From positions 1-21,482 of the forward strand of contig JADKKC010000055.1 in assembly GCA_016720685.1 (NCBI GenBank): 21,482 nucleotides of DNA, given 5' to 3'. The notes below the pieces were generated by a model. That model made no database searches and had not been told where the DNA came from. It was given only the letters and a program-made list of their open reading frames with translations. Shown piece by piece: positions 8,960 to 17,387 of the stretch (its first letter is position 1; each line of letters starts with the position of its first letter). The position numbers were made by a program, and so were the translations under genes. This stretch comes from Zoogloea sp. (lineage in GTDB: Bacteria; Pseudomonadota; Gammaproteobacteria; Burkholderiales; Rhodocyclaceae).

Positions 8960-11719
8960 ATGCCTCATCGCCCTTTCCGCCAGCACGATGTACGGGAGAT
9001 GCCAAACAAGAACAACATGACCGTTCCCCGCGCACCCCAGGCCAGCTGGTACTGGTCGGCCCCCTATTTTGCCGTGCTGGTTTTTTCGCTGGTCATGCTG
9101 GTGCTGGTGTGGATTCTCCAGCGCCAGGAGAGCGAGACCCAGCGCAATGCGCTGGCCCGCGACGTGCAATGGGCCGAGCAGACGATGCGGCTGCACATGC
9201 AGGGCACCGAGGAGTTCCTCGGCCAGATGGCCCGCGAACTGGCGGGCGGCACGCTGGATGGCGATGCTTTCCAGGTGCGGGCCAACCAGCACATCGCCAA
9301 CAACCCCGAGCTGGTCAACCTGGTGTGGGTGGCCGCCGACCAGAAAGTGAAATGGACGGCGCCCTTCGACACCACGGACTGGCTGGTCGGCGATGCGCTG
9401 TCGATGGTGCAGGCCGTGGTGCTGAGCCGCGCCCGCGAGCTGGGCCGCCCGGTGTATGGCGAGGCCTATGCCAACGCCCGCAACATGGCGGTGCTGGAGG
9501 TGTATATGCCGGTCCAGCAAGGGCGCACGCCGCTGGGGGCGATCGTGGCCGTGTATTCCATCGAGCGGATGGTGACCCATCTGGTGCCGAGCTGGTTTGG
9601 CGAAAAGTACCGGCTCGCCTTCACCGGCGCCGGTGGCGAGCCGCTGGCGATGAATTCGGGTGTGCATCCGATCGACGAGAGCCTGGATTTTTCGGTGCCG
9701 CTCGACCCGCCCGGCAACGGGCTCTTCCTGCAGGCCACGGCCTATCACACCGACAGCGAGCTGCCCAAGGGATTTCCGATCGCGGTGATCGTCGGTCTGT
9801 CGTTCTTCGTGCTGTGGAGCCTGTGGCTGCTGCGGGCCCATACGTTGCGCCGGGTGAGGGTGGAGAAGGAGCGCGACCGGCTCTTCAACCTTTCCCTCGA
9901 CATGCTGGCCATTCTTGGCCCGGAGGGGGTGTTCCGGCGCTGCAACCCGGCCTTCGAGCGCATCCTCGGCTATCCGCTGGCGGAATTGCCCGGCCGGCCG
10001 ATGCTCGATTTCATCCACGCCGACGATGTGGCCGACACGATCGAGCATCTGCGCAGCCTGGCTTCCGGCACGCCGGGCTCCTTTGAAAACCGCTGCCGCT
10101 GTGCGGATGGCAGTTACCGCTGGCTGGCCTGGAGCGTCAATTCGGTGCCCGAAGAAAAGCTGATGTACGCCGTCGCCCATGACATCACCGGGCGCAAGGC
10201 GGCCGAAGAGGCGCTGCACGACGAATACGCCTTCCGCCAGTCGATGGAGGAGTCGCTCGTCACCGGCCTTCGGGCCATCGACCTGACGGGGCAGATCATC
10301 TACGTAAACCCGGCCTTCTGCCGCATGACCGGTTGGTCGCAGGAGGAGCTGCTAGGCACCCGGCCGCCATTTCTGTACTGGCCGCTCGACGAAGTCGACG
10401 CCCTGCAACGCAACCTGGAGCTGACCCTCAACGGCAGCGCACCGTCCACCGGCTTCGAGATGCGCATCCGGCGCAAGAACGGCAGCGGCCTCGACACCCG
10501 TTTCTATCTGTCGGCGCTGATCGACGGGGAAGGGCGGCAAACCGGCTGGATGGCGTCGATCACCGACATCACCGAGCCCAAGCGGGTGCGCGCCGAACTG
10601 GAAACCGCCTACGAGCGTTTCGTGGCGGTGCTCGATGGCCTGGATGCGGCGGTTTACGTGGCCGATGCAGCCAACGATGAAATCCTCTTTGCCAACCGGG
10701 CCTTCAAGAGCATTTACGGTTTTGATGCCGTTGGCCGCCGGGTGGGCACCTTCGGCCTGCCGACTCCGCCCGACACCCTGTGGTATGACGTGGACCCGCG
10801 TCGCCTGACGCCCGAGCACGTACCCCGCGAGCTCTACGATGGCGAACTGCAGCACGTTCTCTCCGGGCGCTGGTACCACATCCGCGAGCGGGCCACCCGC
10901 TGGGTGGACGGCCGCGTCGTGCGCATGGCGATTGCCACCGACATTACCGACCGCAAGCGTGTCGACGAAGAAAACCGCGCCCAGCAGGAGCGACTGCAGC
11001 GCACCTCGCGCCTGATCATGATGGGCGAGATGGCCTCCACGCTGGCCCACGAGCTCAACCAGCCGCTGGCGGCCATTGCCAATTATTCGGCGGGCTGCGT
11101 CAATCGCCTGCAGTCGGGCGAGTACCGCCCGGAGGACATCCTCACGGCCATGCAAAGGTCCTGTGCCCAGGCGGAACGGGCCGGCAAGATCATCCGGCGG
11201 GTGCGCGAATTCGTGAAGAAAAGCGAGCCGCGGCGGCATGCCGTATCGCTGGCGGGGGTGGTGGACGACGCCATCGGCTTTGTCGAGGTCGACGCCCGTC
11301 GCCACGCGGCACAGGTGGTGAGCCAGATTCCGGCCGACCTGCCGCCGGTGTTTGCCGACGCGGTGATGATCGAGCAGGTGGTGCTCAATCTCGTCAAAAA
11401 CGGCATCGAAGCCATGCGCGACACCCCGGCCGACGAGCGCATCCTGTTTGTTTCGGCCCGGCGCATCGACACCAGCCAGGTGGAGGTGAGCGTTGCCGAC
11501 CGTGGCCATGGCCTCTCGGCCGAAGCGCTGGAAAAACTCTTCTCGCCGTTCTACACCACCAAGGCCGAGGGCATGGGCATGGGGCTCAACATCTGCCGCT
11601 CCATCATCGAATTCCACGATGGCCGCCTGTGGGTGGACGCCAACCCCGCCGGAGGATGTATCTTCCGCTTCACGCTGCCTCTGGAGATTCTCAGTGAAAC
11701 CGCAAGCCCCGACGCCTGA
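8960..11719 (+). CDS. Membrane-bound triple-PAS sensor histidine kinase (DctS/FixL-like)
   Basis: 919 residues from ATG 8960 (AGGG 10-13 nt upstream; ATG 8999 is an alternative). Order: TM1 (about 33-53), a periplasmic sensor region (about 54-270), TM2 (about 272-294), PAS1 with PAC (303-415), PAS2 (422-540), PAS3 (550-665), HisKA with phospho-accepting H697 in LAHELNQPLAAI, and HATPase (about 795-910) with N box NLVKNGIEAM, G1 DRGHGLS, F box FSPFYTTK and G2 GMGMGLNI. It should autophosphorylate and pass phosphate to the regulator encoded in overlap downstream. The layout and the HELNQPLAAIANY region resemble DctS/FixL-type kinases. No haem-binding PAS signature was identified, so oxygen sensing is not claimed. 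The kinase is complete, with all catalytic boxes. The divergent periplasmic binding protein is a candidate partner or target. Confidence 0.93.
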   Translation: MPHRPFRQHDVREMPNKNNMTVPRAPQASWYWSAPYFAVLVFSLVMLVLVWILQRQESETQRNALARDVQWAEQTMRLHMQGTEEFLGQMARELAGGTLDGDAFQVRANQHIANNPELVNLVWVAADQKVKWTAPFDTTDWLVGDALSMVQAVVLSRARELGRPVYGEAYANARNMAVLEVYMPVQQGRTPLGAIVAVYSIERMVTHLVPSWFGEKYRLAFTGAGGEPLAMNSGVHPIDESLDFSVPLDPPGNGLFLQATAYHTDSELPKGFPIAVIVGLSFFVLWSLWLLRAHTLRRVRVEKERDRLFNLSLDMLAILGPEGVFRRCNPAFERILGYPLAELPGRPMLDFIHADDVADTIEHLRSLASGTPGSFENRCRCADGSYRWLAWSVNSVPEEKLMYAVAHDITGRKAAEEALHDEYAFRQSMEESLVTGLRAIDLTGQIIYVNPAFCRMTGWSQEELLGTRPPFLYWPLDEVDALQRNLELTLNGSAPSTGFEMRIRRKNGSGLDTRFYLSALIDGEGRQTGWMASITDITEPKRVRAELETAYERFVAVLDGLDAAVYVADAANDEILFANRAFKSIYGFDAVGRRVGTFGLPTPPDTLWYDVDPRRLTPEHVPRELYDGELQHVLSGRWYHIRERATRWVDGRVVRMAIATDITDRKRVDEENRAQQERLQRTSRLIMMGEMASTLAHELNQPLAAIANYSAGCVNRLQSGEYRPEDILTAMQRSCAQAERAGKIIRRVREFVKKSEPRRHAVSLAGVVDDAIGFVEVDARRHAAQVVSQIPADLPPVFADAVMIEQVVLNLVKNGIEAMRDTPADERILFVSARRIDTSQVEVSVADRGHGLSAEALEKLFSPFYTTKAEGMGMGLNICRSIIEFHDGRLWVDANPAGGCIFRFTLPLEILSETASPDA

Positions 11720-12326
11720 ACAGATCATCTACCTCGTGGATGACGACGAAGCCCTGCGCGACTCCCTCGTCTGGCTGCTTGAATCCCAGGGCTTCAAGGC
11801 TGCCCCTTTTGCCTCGGCCGATGATTTTCTGTGTGCCTGGCGCCCCGAGTTCAACGGCTGCCTGCTGCTCGACGTGCGCATGCCCGGCATGAGCGGGCTG
11901 GAACTCCACGAGCGCCTCCGCGCCCGTCACTGCACGCTGCCGGTGATCTTCGTCACCGGCCACGGCGACGTGCCGATGGCGGTGGCAGCGCTCAAGAAGG
12001 GTGCGGTCGATTTCATCGAAAAGCCCTTCAACGACACCGAACTGCTGCGCCTCGTCAGCCAGTGCCTCGTCAAGGAACAGGAAAGCCGCAGCCGCCGCCG
12101 GCAGGACGCCGAAGTGTCGCGCCGCCTCGACCAGCTCACCCAGCGCGAACGCGAAGTGCTCGATCTCATCATCGCCGGCAAGCTCAACAAACAGATCGCC
12201 GACGTGCTTGGCATCAGCATCAAGACCGTTGAAGTTCATCGCGCCCGCGTGATGGAAAAAATGGCCGCCCATTCGCTGGCCGAACTGGTGCAGAACGTGA
12301 TGGCCATCGAGGGGCCGGGTCGCTAG
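11694..12326 (+). CDS. FixJ/NarL-family response regulator
   Basis: 210 residues: receiver domain (about 11-125) with acidic pocket D16-D17-D18, phospho-acceptor D60 in LLLDVRMPGMSG, the conserved T (FVTGHGD) and K (IEKPF), then a LuxR-type helix-turn-helix (LTQREREVLDLIIAGKLNKQ, about 144-200). The start is GTG at 11694, with GGAG 8 nt upstream, inside the last codons of the kinase: a 26-nt overlap that indicates translational coupling and a dedicated kinase-regulator pair. The recognition helix segment SIKTVEVHRARVMEKM is typical of FixJ/DctR/TodT proteins. Targets are unknown; the divergent binding-protein gene is the obvious first candidate. A hairpin with one bulge (12331-12360) follows but lacks a T-run. 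Confidence 0.93.
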   Translation: MKPQAPTPEQIIYLVDDDEALRDSLVWLLESQGFKAAPFASADDFLCAWRPEFNGCLLLDVRMPGMSGLELHERLRARHCTLPVIFVTGHGDVPMAVAALKKGAVDFIEKPFNDTELLRLVSQCLVKEQESRSRRRQDAEVSRRLDQLTQREREVLDLIIAGKLNKQIADVLGISIKTVEVHRARVMEKMAAHSLAELVQNVMAIEGPGR

Positions 12327-12468
12327 AGTTTGTGTCCGGGGGCTTGTCCTGCCCCGGCACCCCTGGCGGAACCGCGGGGGCAAGGATTCTCGCCTGCTTC
12401 AGTCCGCCGTCGGGGAAACGCAGCCTCGGGCGTGGTAAACTCCCCGGTTTTTCTTGAGGGGCACCGGC

Positions 12469-13326
12469 ATGACGGCTCGCATTATCGATGGCAACGCGCT
12501 TTCCGCGAAACTGCGTGGTGAACTCGCTGCGAAGGCGGCTGCGCTGACGGCCCTGGGCACCCAACCCTGCCTGGCGGTGGTTCTGGTGGGCGGCGATCCG
12601 GCCTCCGCTGTGTACGTGCGCAACAAGGTGGCCGGCTGCGAGAAGGCCGGCATCAAGTCCCTCAAGTTCGAGTACCCGCAAGATGCAGAACCCGCCGACG
12701 TGCTCGGCAAGATCGCCGAACTCAACGCCGATCCGTCGGTGCATGGCATCCTCGTCCAGCTTCCGCTGCCCCGGCACTTCGACGAAAAGCAGGTGCTCGA
12801 AGCCATTGCCGTTGAAAAGGACGTGGATGGCTTTCATGCCGAAAACGTCGGCCGCCTGTCGCAAGGCCAGGAAGCCTTCGTGCCCTGTACGCCCAACGGC
12901 GTCATGGAAATGCTCAAGAGCATCGAGCTGCCCCTGCGCGGCGCCGAAGCCGTCGTCATCGGTCGCTCCAATATCGTCGGCAAGCCGATGGCCATGCTCC
13001 TCACCGCAGCCGGCGCCACGGTGACCGTGTGCCACTCGGGCACCCGTGATCTTGCTTTTCACACCCGCCGCGCGGACATTCTGGTGGCTGCCGTCGGCAA
13101 GCCGAAATTCGTGACCGCCGACATGGTCAAGCCCGGCGCCGTCGTCATCGACGTCGGCATCAACCGTCTGCCGGACGGCAAGCTGTGCGGCGATGTGGAT
13201 TTCGAATCCACCAAGAACGTCGCTGGCGCCATCACCCCGGTGCCTGGCGGCGTCGGCCCCATGACCATCACCATGCTGCTCGCCAACACCGTCGAGTCTG
13301 CAACCCGCGCTGCCCGGAAGGCCTGA
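12469..13326 (+). CDS. folD: Bifunctional methylenetetrahydrofolate dehydrogenase/cyclohydrolase
   Basis: 285 residues, close to the 288 of E. coli FolD. Interconverts 5,10-methylene-THF, methenyl-THF and 10-formyl-THF using NADP+, supplying formyl groups for purine synthesis. Seen: the active-site stretch SAVYVRNKVAGCEKAGI with the catalytic Tyr and Lys, GILVQLPLP, PCTPNGVMEML, the nucleotide-binding GRSNIVGKPMA, and the C-terminal TPVPGGVGPMTITML. Start ATG 12469 has GAGGGG 7 nt upstream; a TTG 15 nt earlier is open but less suitable. A possible -10 box TAAACT at 12436-12441 has no good -35. First gene of folD-purE-purK-tsaC, a purine/one-carbon cluster. Confidence 0.97.
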   Translation: MTARIIDGNALSAKLRGELAAKAAALTALGTQPCLAVVLVGGDPASAVYVRNKVAGCEKAGIKSLKFEYPQDAEPADVLGKIAELNADPSVHGILVQLPLPRHFDEKQVLEAIAVEKDVDGFHAENVGRLSQGQEAFVPCTPNGVMEMLKSIELPLRGAEAVVIGRSNIVGKPMAMLLTAAGATVTVCHSGTRDLAFHTRRADILVAAVGKPKFVTADMVKPGAVVIDVGINRLPDGKLCGDVDFESTKNVAGAITPVPGGVGPMTITMLLANTVESATRAARKA

Positions 13327-13328
13327 AC

Positions 13329-13826
13329 ATGAGCGAGCAACAACCCGTCATCGGCATCGTCATGGGGTCCAACTCCGACTGGCCCACCATGCAGGCGGCC
13401 GCCAGGGTGCTGAAGGATTTCGGCGTGCCCTTCGAGGCCCGTGTCGTGTCCGCCCACCGCACCCCCGACCTGATGTTCGAATACGCCGAAGCCGCCCGTG
13501 GACGCGGCCTCCGCGCCATCATCGCCGGCGCTGGCGGCGCTGCCCACCTGCCGGGTATGCTGGCCGCCAAGACCACCGTGCCGGTGCTCGGCGTGCCGGT
13601 CCAGTCCAAGGCGCTGTCCGGCAAGGATTCCCTGCTGTCCATCGTGCAGATGCCCAAGGGCATTCCGGTGGCCACCTTTGCCATCGGTGAAGCCGGCGCT
13701 GCCAATGCCGGTCTTTTTGCCGTCTCGCTGCTGGCTGCCACCGACCCGGCTCTTGCCGCCGCGCTCGACGCCTTCCGCGCCACTCAGACCGCCAGCGTGC
13801 TGGCGATGACCCTCGACCCGGTCTGA
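13329..13826 (+). CDS. purE: N5-carboxyaminoimidazole ribonucleotide mutase (class I PurE)
   Basis: 165 residues, the normal length for bacterial class I PurE. Converts N5-CAIR, made by PurK, to CAIR in purine biosynthesis. Seen: GSNSDWPTM near the N-terminus (substrate binding and the catalytic-site Ser/Asp), SAHRTPD with the catalytic His, and the GAGGAAHLPGMLAAKT loop. The presence of purK next door supports the class I, ATP-dependent route. Start ATG 13329 is 2 nt after the folD stop; a longer open frame upstream overlaps folD and is rejected. Translation is probably coupled to folD. Confidence 0.97.
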   Translation: MSEQQPVIGIVMGSNSDWPTMQAAARVLKDFGVPFEARVVSAHRTPDLMFEYAEAARGRGLRAIIAGAGGAAHLPGMLAAKTTVPVLGVPVQSKALSGKDSLLSIVQMPKGIPVATFAIGEAGAANAGLFAVSLLAATDPALAAALDAFRATQTASVLAMTLDPV

Positions 13827-13842
13827 TTCCAGGATTGACGTG

Positions 13843-14997
13843 ATGATTCTCCCGCCCGCCACCCTCGGCATGCTCGGCGGCGGCCAGCTCGGCCGCTTCT
13901 TCGTCGCCGCAGCCCACGAGATGGGCTACAAGGTCTGGGTGCTCGACCCCGATCCGCACAGCCCCGCCGGCCTCATTGCCGACCGTCACCTGAAGGCCGG
14001 CTACGATGATTTCGCGGCTCTCGATGCGCTGGCCGATGCCTGTGCGGCAGTGACCACCGAGTTCGAGAACGTCCCCTCCGACACCCTCGACTACCTGGCC
14101 AAATTCATTCCGGTGCGCCCCGGCGCAGCCGCGGTGGCGGTGTGCCAGAACCGCATCGTCGAAAAGCGTTTCCTGCGTGACAACGGCCTGCCGCACGGCC
14201 CTTTTGCAGTCATTACGTCCGACGCCGACGTCGCTGCAGCCGCTGACAGCCTGTTTCCGGCCATCCTCAAGGTTGCGCGTTTCGGCTACGACGGCAAGGG
14301 CCAGGCCCGCGTCGCCAACGCGGCCGAAGCCCTTCATGCCTTCCACCAGTTCAAGGGCGAGCCCTGCGTGCTCGAGCAAATGCTCACCCTCGACTACGAA
14401 GTCTCGGTGGTGCTGGCGCGGGACGAGAGCGGCGCCGTGAAGTGTTTCCCGACCGTCGAAAACCGCCACACCGGCGGCATCCTCGACGTGTCCATCGCGC
14501 CTGCCCGGGCCTCCGCCTGCTTGCGCGATTCGGCCCAGGAATACGCAGAACACATCGCTGGACGTCTTGGTTTTGTCGGCACGCTGGCGGTCGAATTCTT
14601 CGTGAGCCGCGGCGAGCTGATCGTCAACGAAATGGCACCGCGCCCCCACAACAGCGGCCACCACACCATCGACGCCTGTGTCACCAGTCAGTACGAGCAG
14701 CAGGTGCGCGCCTTGTGCGGCCTGCCGCTGGATGAAGCGCGCCAGCACAGCGCCTCGGTGATGGTCAATCTGCTGGGCGAACTGTGGTTTGAAGGCGGCG
14801 AGCCCCAAGGCCGCTACCGGGAGCCCGACTGGTCCATCCTGCACGCGGTGCCCGGCCTCAAGCTGCACCTCTACGGCAAGCACCATGCCCGCCACGGTCG
14901 CAAGATGGGGCACTTCACGGTGATCGGCGCCGAGCCGGCCGACGTGCTGGAAAAGGCCCTTGCTGCGCGTGCCGCCATCGGCATTCGCGACGAATAA
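13843..14997 (+). CDS. purK: 5-(carboxyamino)imidazole ribonucleotide synthase, ATP-grasp
   Basis: 384 residues. Joins bicarbonate to AIR using ATP to give N5-CAIR, the substrate of PurE. Visible family features: N-terminal TLGMLGGGQLGRF (Rossmann-like preATP-grasp), TTEFENVP, QNRIVEKRFL, the ATP-grasp segment PAILKVARFGYDGKGQ, and the metal-binding FVGTLAVEFFVS...NEMAPRPHNSGHHT. ATG 13843 is taken as start; the GTG codon just before it (13840) is equally in frame. It follows purE by 16 nt and precedes the Sua5 gene by 9 nt, so it belongs to the same transcript. Confidence 0.96.
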   Translation: MILPPATLGMLGGGQLGRFFVAAAHEMGYKVWVLDPDPHSPAGLIADRHLKAGYDDFAALDALADACAAVTTEFENVPSDTLDYLAKFIPVRPGAAAVAVCQNRIVEKRFLRDNGLPHGPFAVITSDADVAAAADSLFPAILKVARFGYDGKGQARVANAAEALHAFHQFKGEPCVLEQMLTLDYEVSVVLARDESGAVKCFPTVENRHTGGILDVSIAPARASACLRDSAQEYAEHIAGRLGFVGTLAVEFFVSRGELIVNEMAPRPHNSGHHTIDACVTSQYEQQVRALCGLPLDEARQHSASVMVNLLGELWFEGGEPQGRYREPDWSILHAVPGLKLHLYGKHHARHGRKMGHFTVIGAEPADVLEKALAARAAIGIRDE

Positions 14998-15006
14998 GGC
15001 CCGGCA

Positions 15007-15981
15007 ATGACCGACATCCAGCGCGCCGTCGCGCTGCTGCGCCAGGGCGAACTGGTCGCGTTGCCCACCGAAACCGTCTATGGCCTTGGCGCCGACGCTC
15101 TCAATCCGGATGCAGTGGCGAAAATCTTCGCCGCCAAGGGCAGGCCGTCGGATCACCCGCTGATCGTTCATCTGGCCGACGCCGAAGCGCTTACCGCCTG
15201 GGCGCGCGATATTCCGAAAGATGCCATCGCGTTGGCCCGCGCCTTCTGGCCCGGCCCGCTCACCCTGATCCTCAAGAAAGAGGAAGGGGTGCCCGACATC
15301 GTTACCGGAGGTCAGGATACAGTGGGGCTGCGCGTGCCGAACCACCCCATCGCGCTGCAGTTGCTGCGCGCCTTCGGCTCAGGCCTGGCTGCGCCGTCGG
15401 CCAACCGCTTCGGCCGCATCAGCCCCACCACCGCCGAACACGTGCGCCAGGAGCTCGGCGACCGGGTGCCGCTGATTCTCGATGGCGGTCCCTGCCAGGT
15501 CGGCCTTGAATCCACCATCCTCGATCTGTCCCGCGGCGTGCCGGTCATCTTGCGTCCAGGTGCCATCGGCGCGGATGACATCGCCCGTGTCATCGGTCGC
15601 CGCCCGCGCCTGCGCGACGAAGACGCCAAGGCCAGCACAGACGCTCCCCGTGTTTCCGGCGCACTGGCCGCCCACTACGCGCCGCGCACGCCGCTTGAGC
15701 TTGTGCATGGCGCCAGCCTGGCGAGCCGCGTCCGCGAAGGCGACGCCGTGCTCGCCCGCGTCCCGCAGCCTGCCGGCCTGCCAGCCAATGTCCTGTGGAT
15801 CGAAGCCCCGGCGGATGCCGCTGCCTATGGCCACGACCTTTACGCCCGCCTGCGCGCGCTCGATTCTGCCGCGTGCCGCCGCATTCTCGTCGAAACCCCG
15901 CCCACCAGCGCCGACTGGTCTGCCGTTATCGACCGCCTCGGCCGCGCGGCCGTTGGCTCCGGCGCCGACGAAGAGACCTGA
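15007..15981 (+). CDS. L-threonylcarbamoyladenylate synthase, Sua5/YrdC family with C-terminal Sua5 domain
   Basis: 324 residues, the long Sua5 form. The YrdC domain (about 1-190) makes threonylcarbamoyl-AMP from Thr, bicarbonate and ATP, the first step of the tRNA t6A37 modification. Seen: LVALPTETVYGLGADA, KIFAAKGRPSDHPLIVH, FWPGPLTLIL, the SANRFGRISPT substrate loop and GLESTILDL. After a linker comes a second domain (about 215-320) beginning near GALAAHYAPRTPLEL, which is typical of Sua5 rather than short TsaC/YrdC proteins. It closes the folD-purE-purK cluster, 9 nt after purK. Two tRNA genes follow, which is suggestive of shared function but may be chance. Confidence 0.93.
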   Translation: MTDIQRAVALLRQGELVALPTETVYGLGADALNPDAVAKIFAAKGRPSDHPLIVHLADAEALTAWARDIPKDAIALARAFWPGPLTLILKKEEGVPDIVTGGQDTVGLRVPNHPIALQLLRAFGSGLAAPSANRFGRISPTTAEHVRQELGDRVPLILDGGPCQVGLESTILDLSRGVPVILRPGAIGADDIARVIGRRPRLRDEDAKASTDAPRVSGALAAHYAPRTPLELVHGASLASRVREGDAVLARVPQPAGLPANVLWIEAPADAAAYGHDLYARLRALDSAACRRILVETPPTSADWSAVIDRLGRAAVGSGADEET

Positions 15982-15996
15982 TTCGCGGGGCGGGGC

Positions 15997-16025
15997 TTTT
16001 CAGCACCAAAAACCGCCGCTATAAT
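15997..16025 (+). promoter_or_regulatory. Stable-RNA-type promoter of the tRNA-Ala/tRNA-Tyr unit
   Basis: TTTTCA (15997-16002), a 17-nt spacer and a perfect TATAAT (16020-16025), followed by a GC-rich discriminator (GCGCGG). The predicted start near 16032 is only about 7 nt before the tRNA-Ala gene. The GC-rich discriminator is the feature usually linked to stringent control of stable RNA genes. Confidence 0.85.
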
Positions 16026-16038
16026 GCGCGGCTTACGT

Positions 16039-16114
<76 letters not shown>

Positions 16115-16175
16115 GGAATTCGAAAATGCTTACGCGCACATTGCTTTCAAGCGTTTTCAATCTGTAGTACTCCGT

Positions 16176-16260
<85 letters not shown>

Positions 16261-16280
16261 CCTCAGCAGCACATAAAAAA

Positions 16281-16307
16281 GCCCTTGCCAGAGCAAGGGC
16301 TTTTTTT
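16281..16307 (+). terminator. Rho-independent terminator of the tRNA unit
   Basis: A perfect 8-bp stem GCCCTTGC/GCAAGGGC with a CAGA loop is followed by seven T, 20 nt after tRNA-Tyr. Six A precede the stem, so a weaker function on the other strand is possible, but no minus-strand gene ends here. Confidence 0.95.
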
Positions 16308-16568
16308 ATTGGCACCGAGCCGGCTGTTCGGCAGTCGTGTGCGCGTCGATTTTCTCCGGCTAGCCGATTTCGATCTTCGCTGCACCCTGTCGCAGTGCAG
16401 GGCGCACGGGGGCGTTCGGGCTGCGTGTGAGGTGTACGTCATGGTGGGGGCTCAGTCCGGTGTGTATGATTAAATCAGGTTTGCCGTGTCGCGGTGGCAG
16501 GGCGGACGTGCAAAGACAAATGCAACCGTTATCCGGGTTTTTGCCGGGTCAAGTGGAATGATTCGACC
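16308..16568. other. Spacer between tRNA terminator and TPR gene
   Basis: No gene is supported. TATGAT at 16465-16470 could be a -10 box for the downstream TPR gene, but no convincing -35 lies 16-18 nt ahead. The tRNA-Tyr 3' end is not repeated here or elsewhere in the window, so there is no sign of an integrated element using this tRNA. Confidence 0.4.
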
Positions 16569-17297
16569 ATGCTAGGCAATAAAAAGGCACATTTTCTTCT
16601 CACCCTGTCCTTGAGTGTATTGATGAGTATCGCGGTGCGTCCGGCTCAGGCCGACGAGGCGATCTCTGCCGTTGAGTTTATGGTTTTGCCCGAGTTCTGT
16701 CGGTCGGCGCTTGCTGGTTCATCGTATGCCGCGAGTGTCCCGTTCGAATACAGGTCGCGTCGAGGCGTGGCAGCCCCGCAGGGCGGGAACAGCACTCTCG
16801 GTGTCGGGATTCCGGGCGGGCACCACTTCTGCATGGGCTTGGTGTATTTGAACAGGGCTGGTCGTGGAACCAATGGCGCCTATGCCGGGGCGGTCCAGGA
16901 GTTCACGTATTCCCAGACGCGGATGGAGATGGATTCGCCGAGTTACTCTTACGTCAACGCCTATCTGGGCCGGGCTTTGTATCGGTCAGGCAAGCGCAGC
17001 TATGCCATGAAGGTGTGGGCGGAGGCGATCAGCGTGCAGCCCCAGGGGCGTGACTCCTACCTGGCGATGGCTGAGGCGATGCTCTCCGAGCGCCGTCCCC
17101 AGGATGCGCTCGAAATCCTGCAGAAGTTCGATCAGGTGAAGGATGTGGAATACGCCGATGCCGAGCATTTCATGGCCCAGGCGTATTTCGAGCTCAAGCG
17201 CTACGACGAGGCCAAGCTGCATCTTGATAAGGCCTATTCGCTGGGCTACCCGGTTTTTGGCTTGAGGGAAAAGCTCAAGCGTGTAGGCAAGTACTGA
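16569..17297 (+). CDS. Exported TPR protein with Cys/His motifs, function unknown
   Basis: 242 residues from ATG 16569, chosen because a signal peptide follows at once: KK, then HFLLTLSLSVLMSIAV and a likely cut after RPAQA. A start 75 nt earlier is open but would bury the signal. The mature N-terminal part has LPEFC (C44) and a Gly-rich stretch leading to HHFC (H85, H86, C88) and MGLVYLNRAG. From about 122 to 235 there are three or so TPR-like helical pairs (YLGRALYRSGKRSYAMKVWA; YLAMAEAMLSERRPQDALEI; HFMAQAYFELKRYDEAKLHL). I infer a periplasmic scaffold or assembly protein; the two Cys could pair, or Cys/His could bind metal. Codon use looks less GC-rich than the purine genes upstream. It has no operon partner: a tRNA unit lies before it and a convergent H-NS gene after it. 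Confidence 0.82.
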   Translation: MLGNKKAHFLLTLSLSVLMSIAVRPAQADEAISAVEFMVLPEFCRSALAGSSYAASVPFEYRSRRGVAAPQGGNSTLGVGIPGGHHFCMGLVYLNRAGRGTNGAYAGAVQEFTYSQTRMEMDSPSYSYVNAYLGRALYRSGKRSYAMKVWAEAISVQPQGRDSYLAMAEAMLSERRPQDALEILQKFDQVKDVEYADAEHFMAQAYFELKRYDEAKLHLDKAYSLGYPVFGLREKLKRVGKY

Positions 17298-17306
17298 GTC
17301 GTTCAG

Positions 17307-17330
17307 GCTGCGGGGCCGCGCTCCCGCAGC
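17307..17330. terminator. Hairpin between convergent TPR and H-NS genes
   Basis: A perfect 8-bp stem GCTGCGGG/CCCGCAGC with an 8-nt loop starts 10 nt after the TPR stop. There is no T-run on either strand, so it may be a weak or Rho-assisted terminator, or only mRNA 3'-end protection. Confidence 0.4.
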
Positions 17331-17387
17331 TCGAGTGCCTCGATGCTGGCTGAATGGGCCACCACCTTCTCAGCGCCGGAGACGCTT

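Noticed and set aside
10352..11728. A 458-codon minus-strand frame opposite the kinase
   Set aside because: Antisense shadow; the plus-strand kinase has every catalytic box.
13519..15345. A 608-codon open frame on the minus strand opposite purE-purK-Sua5
   Set aside because: Same cause: a shadow of well-identified genes, with no domain signature and no ribosome-binding site.
16494..16568. Upstream extension of the TPR gene by 25 codons
   Set aside because: It would place a charged, Cys-containing segment before an obvious signal peptide; ATG 16569 fits an exported protein.
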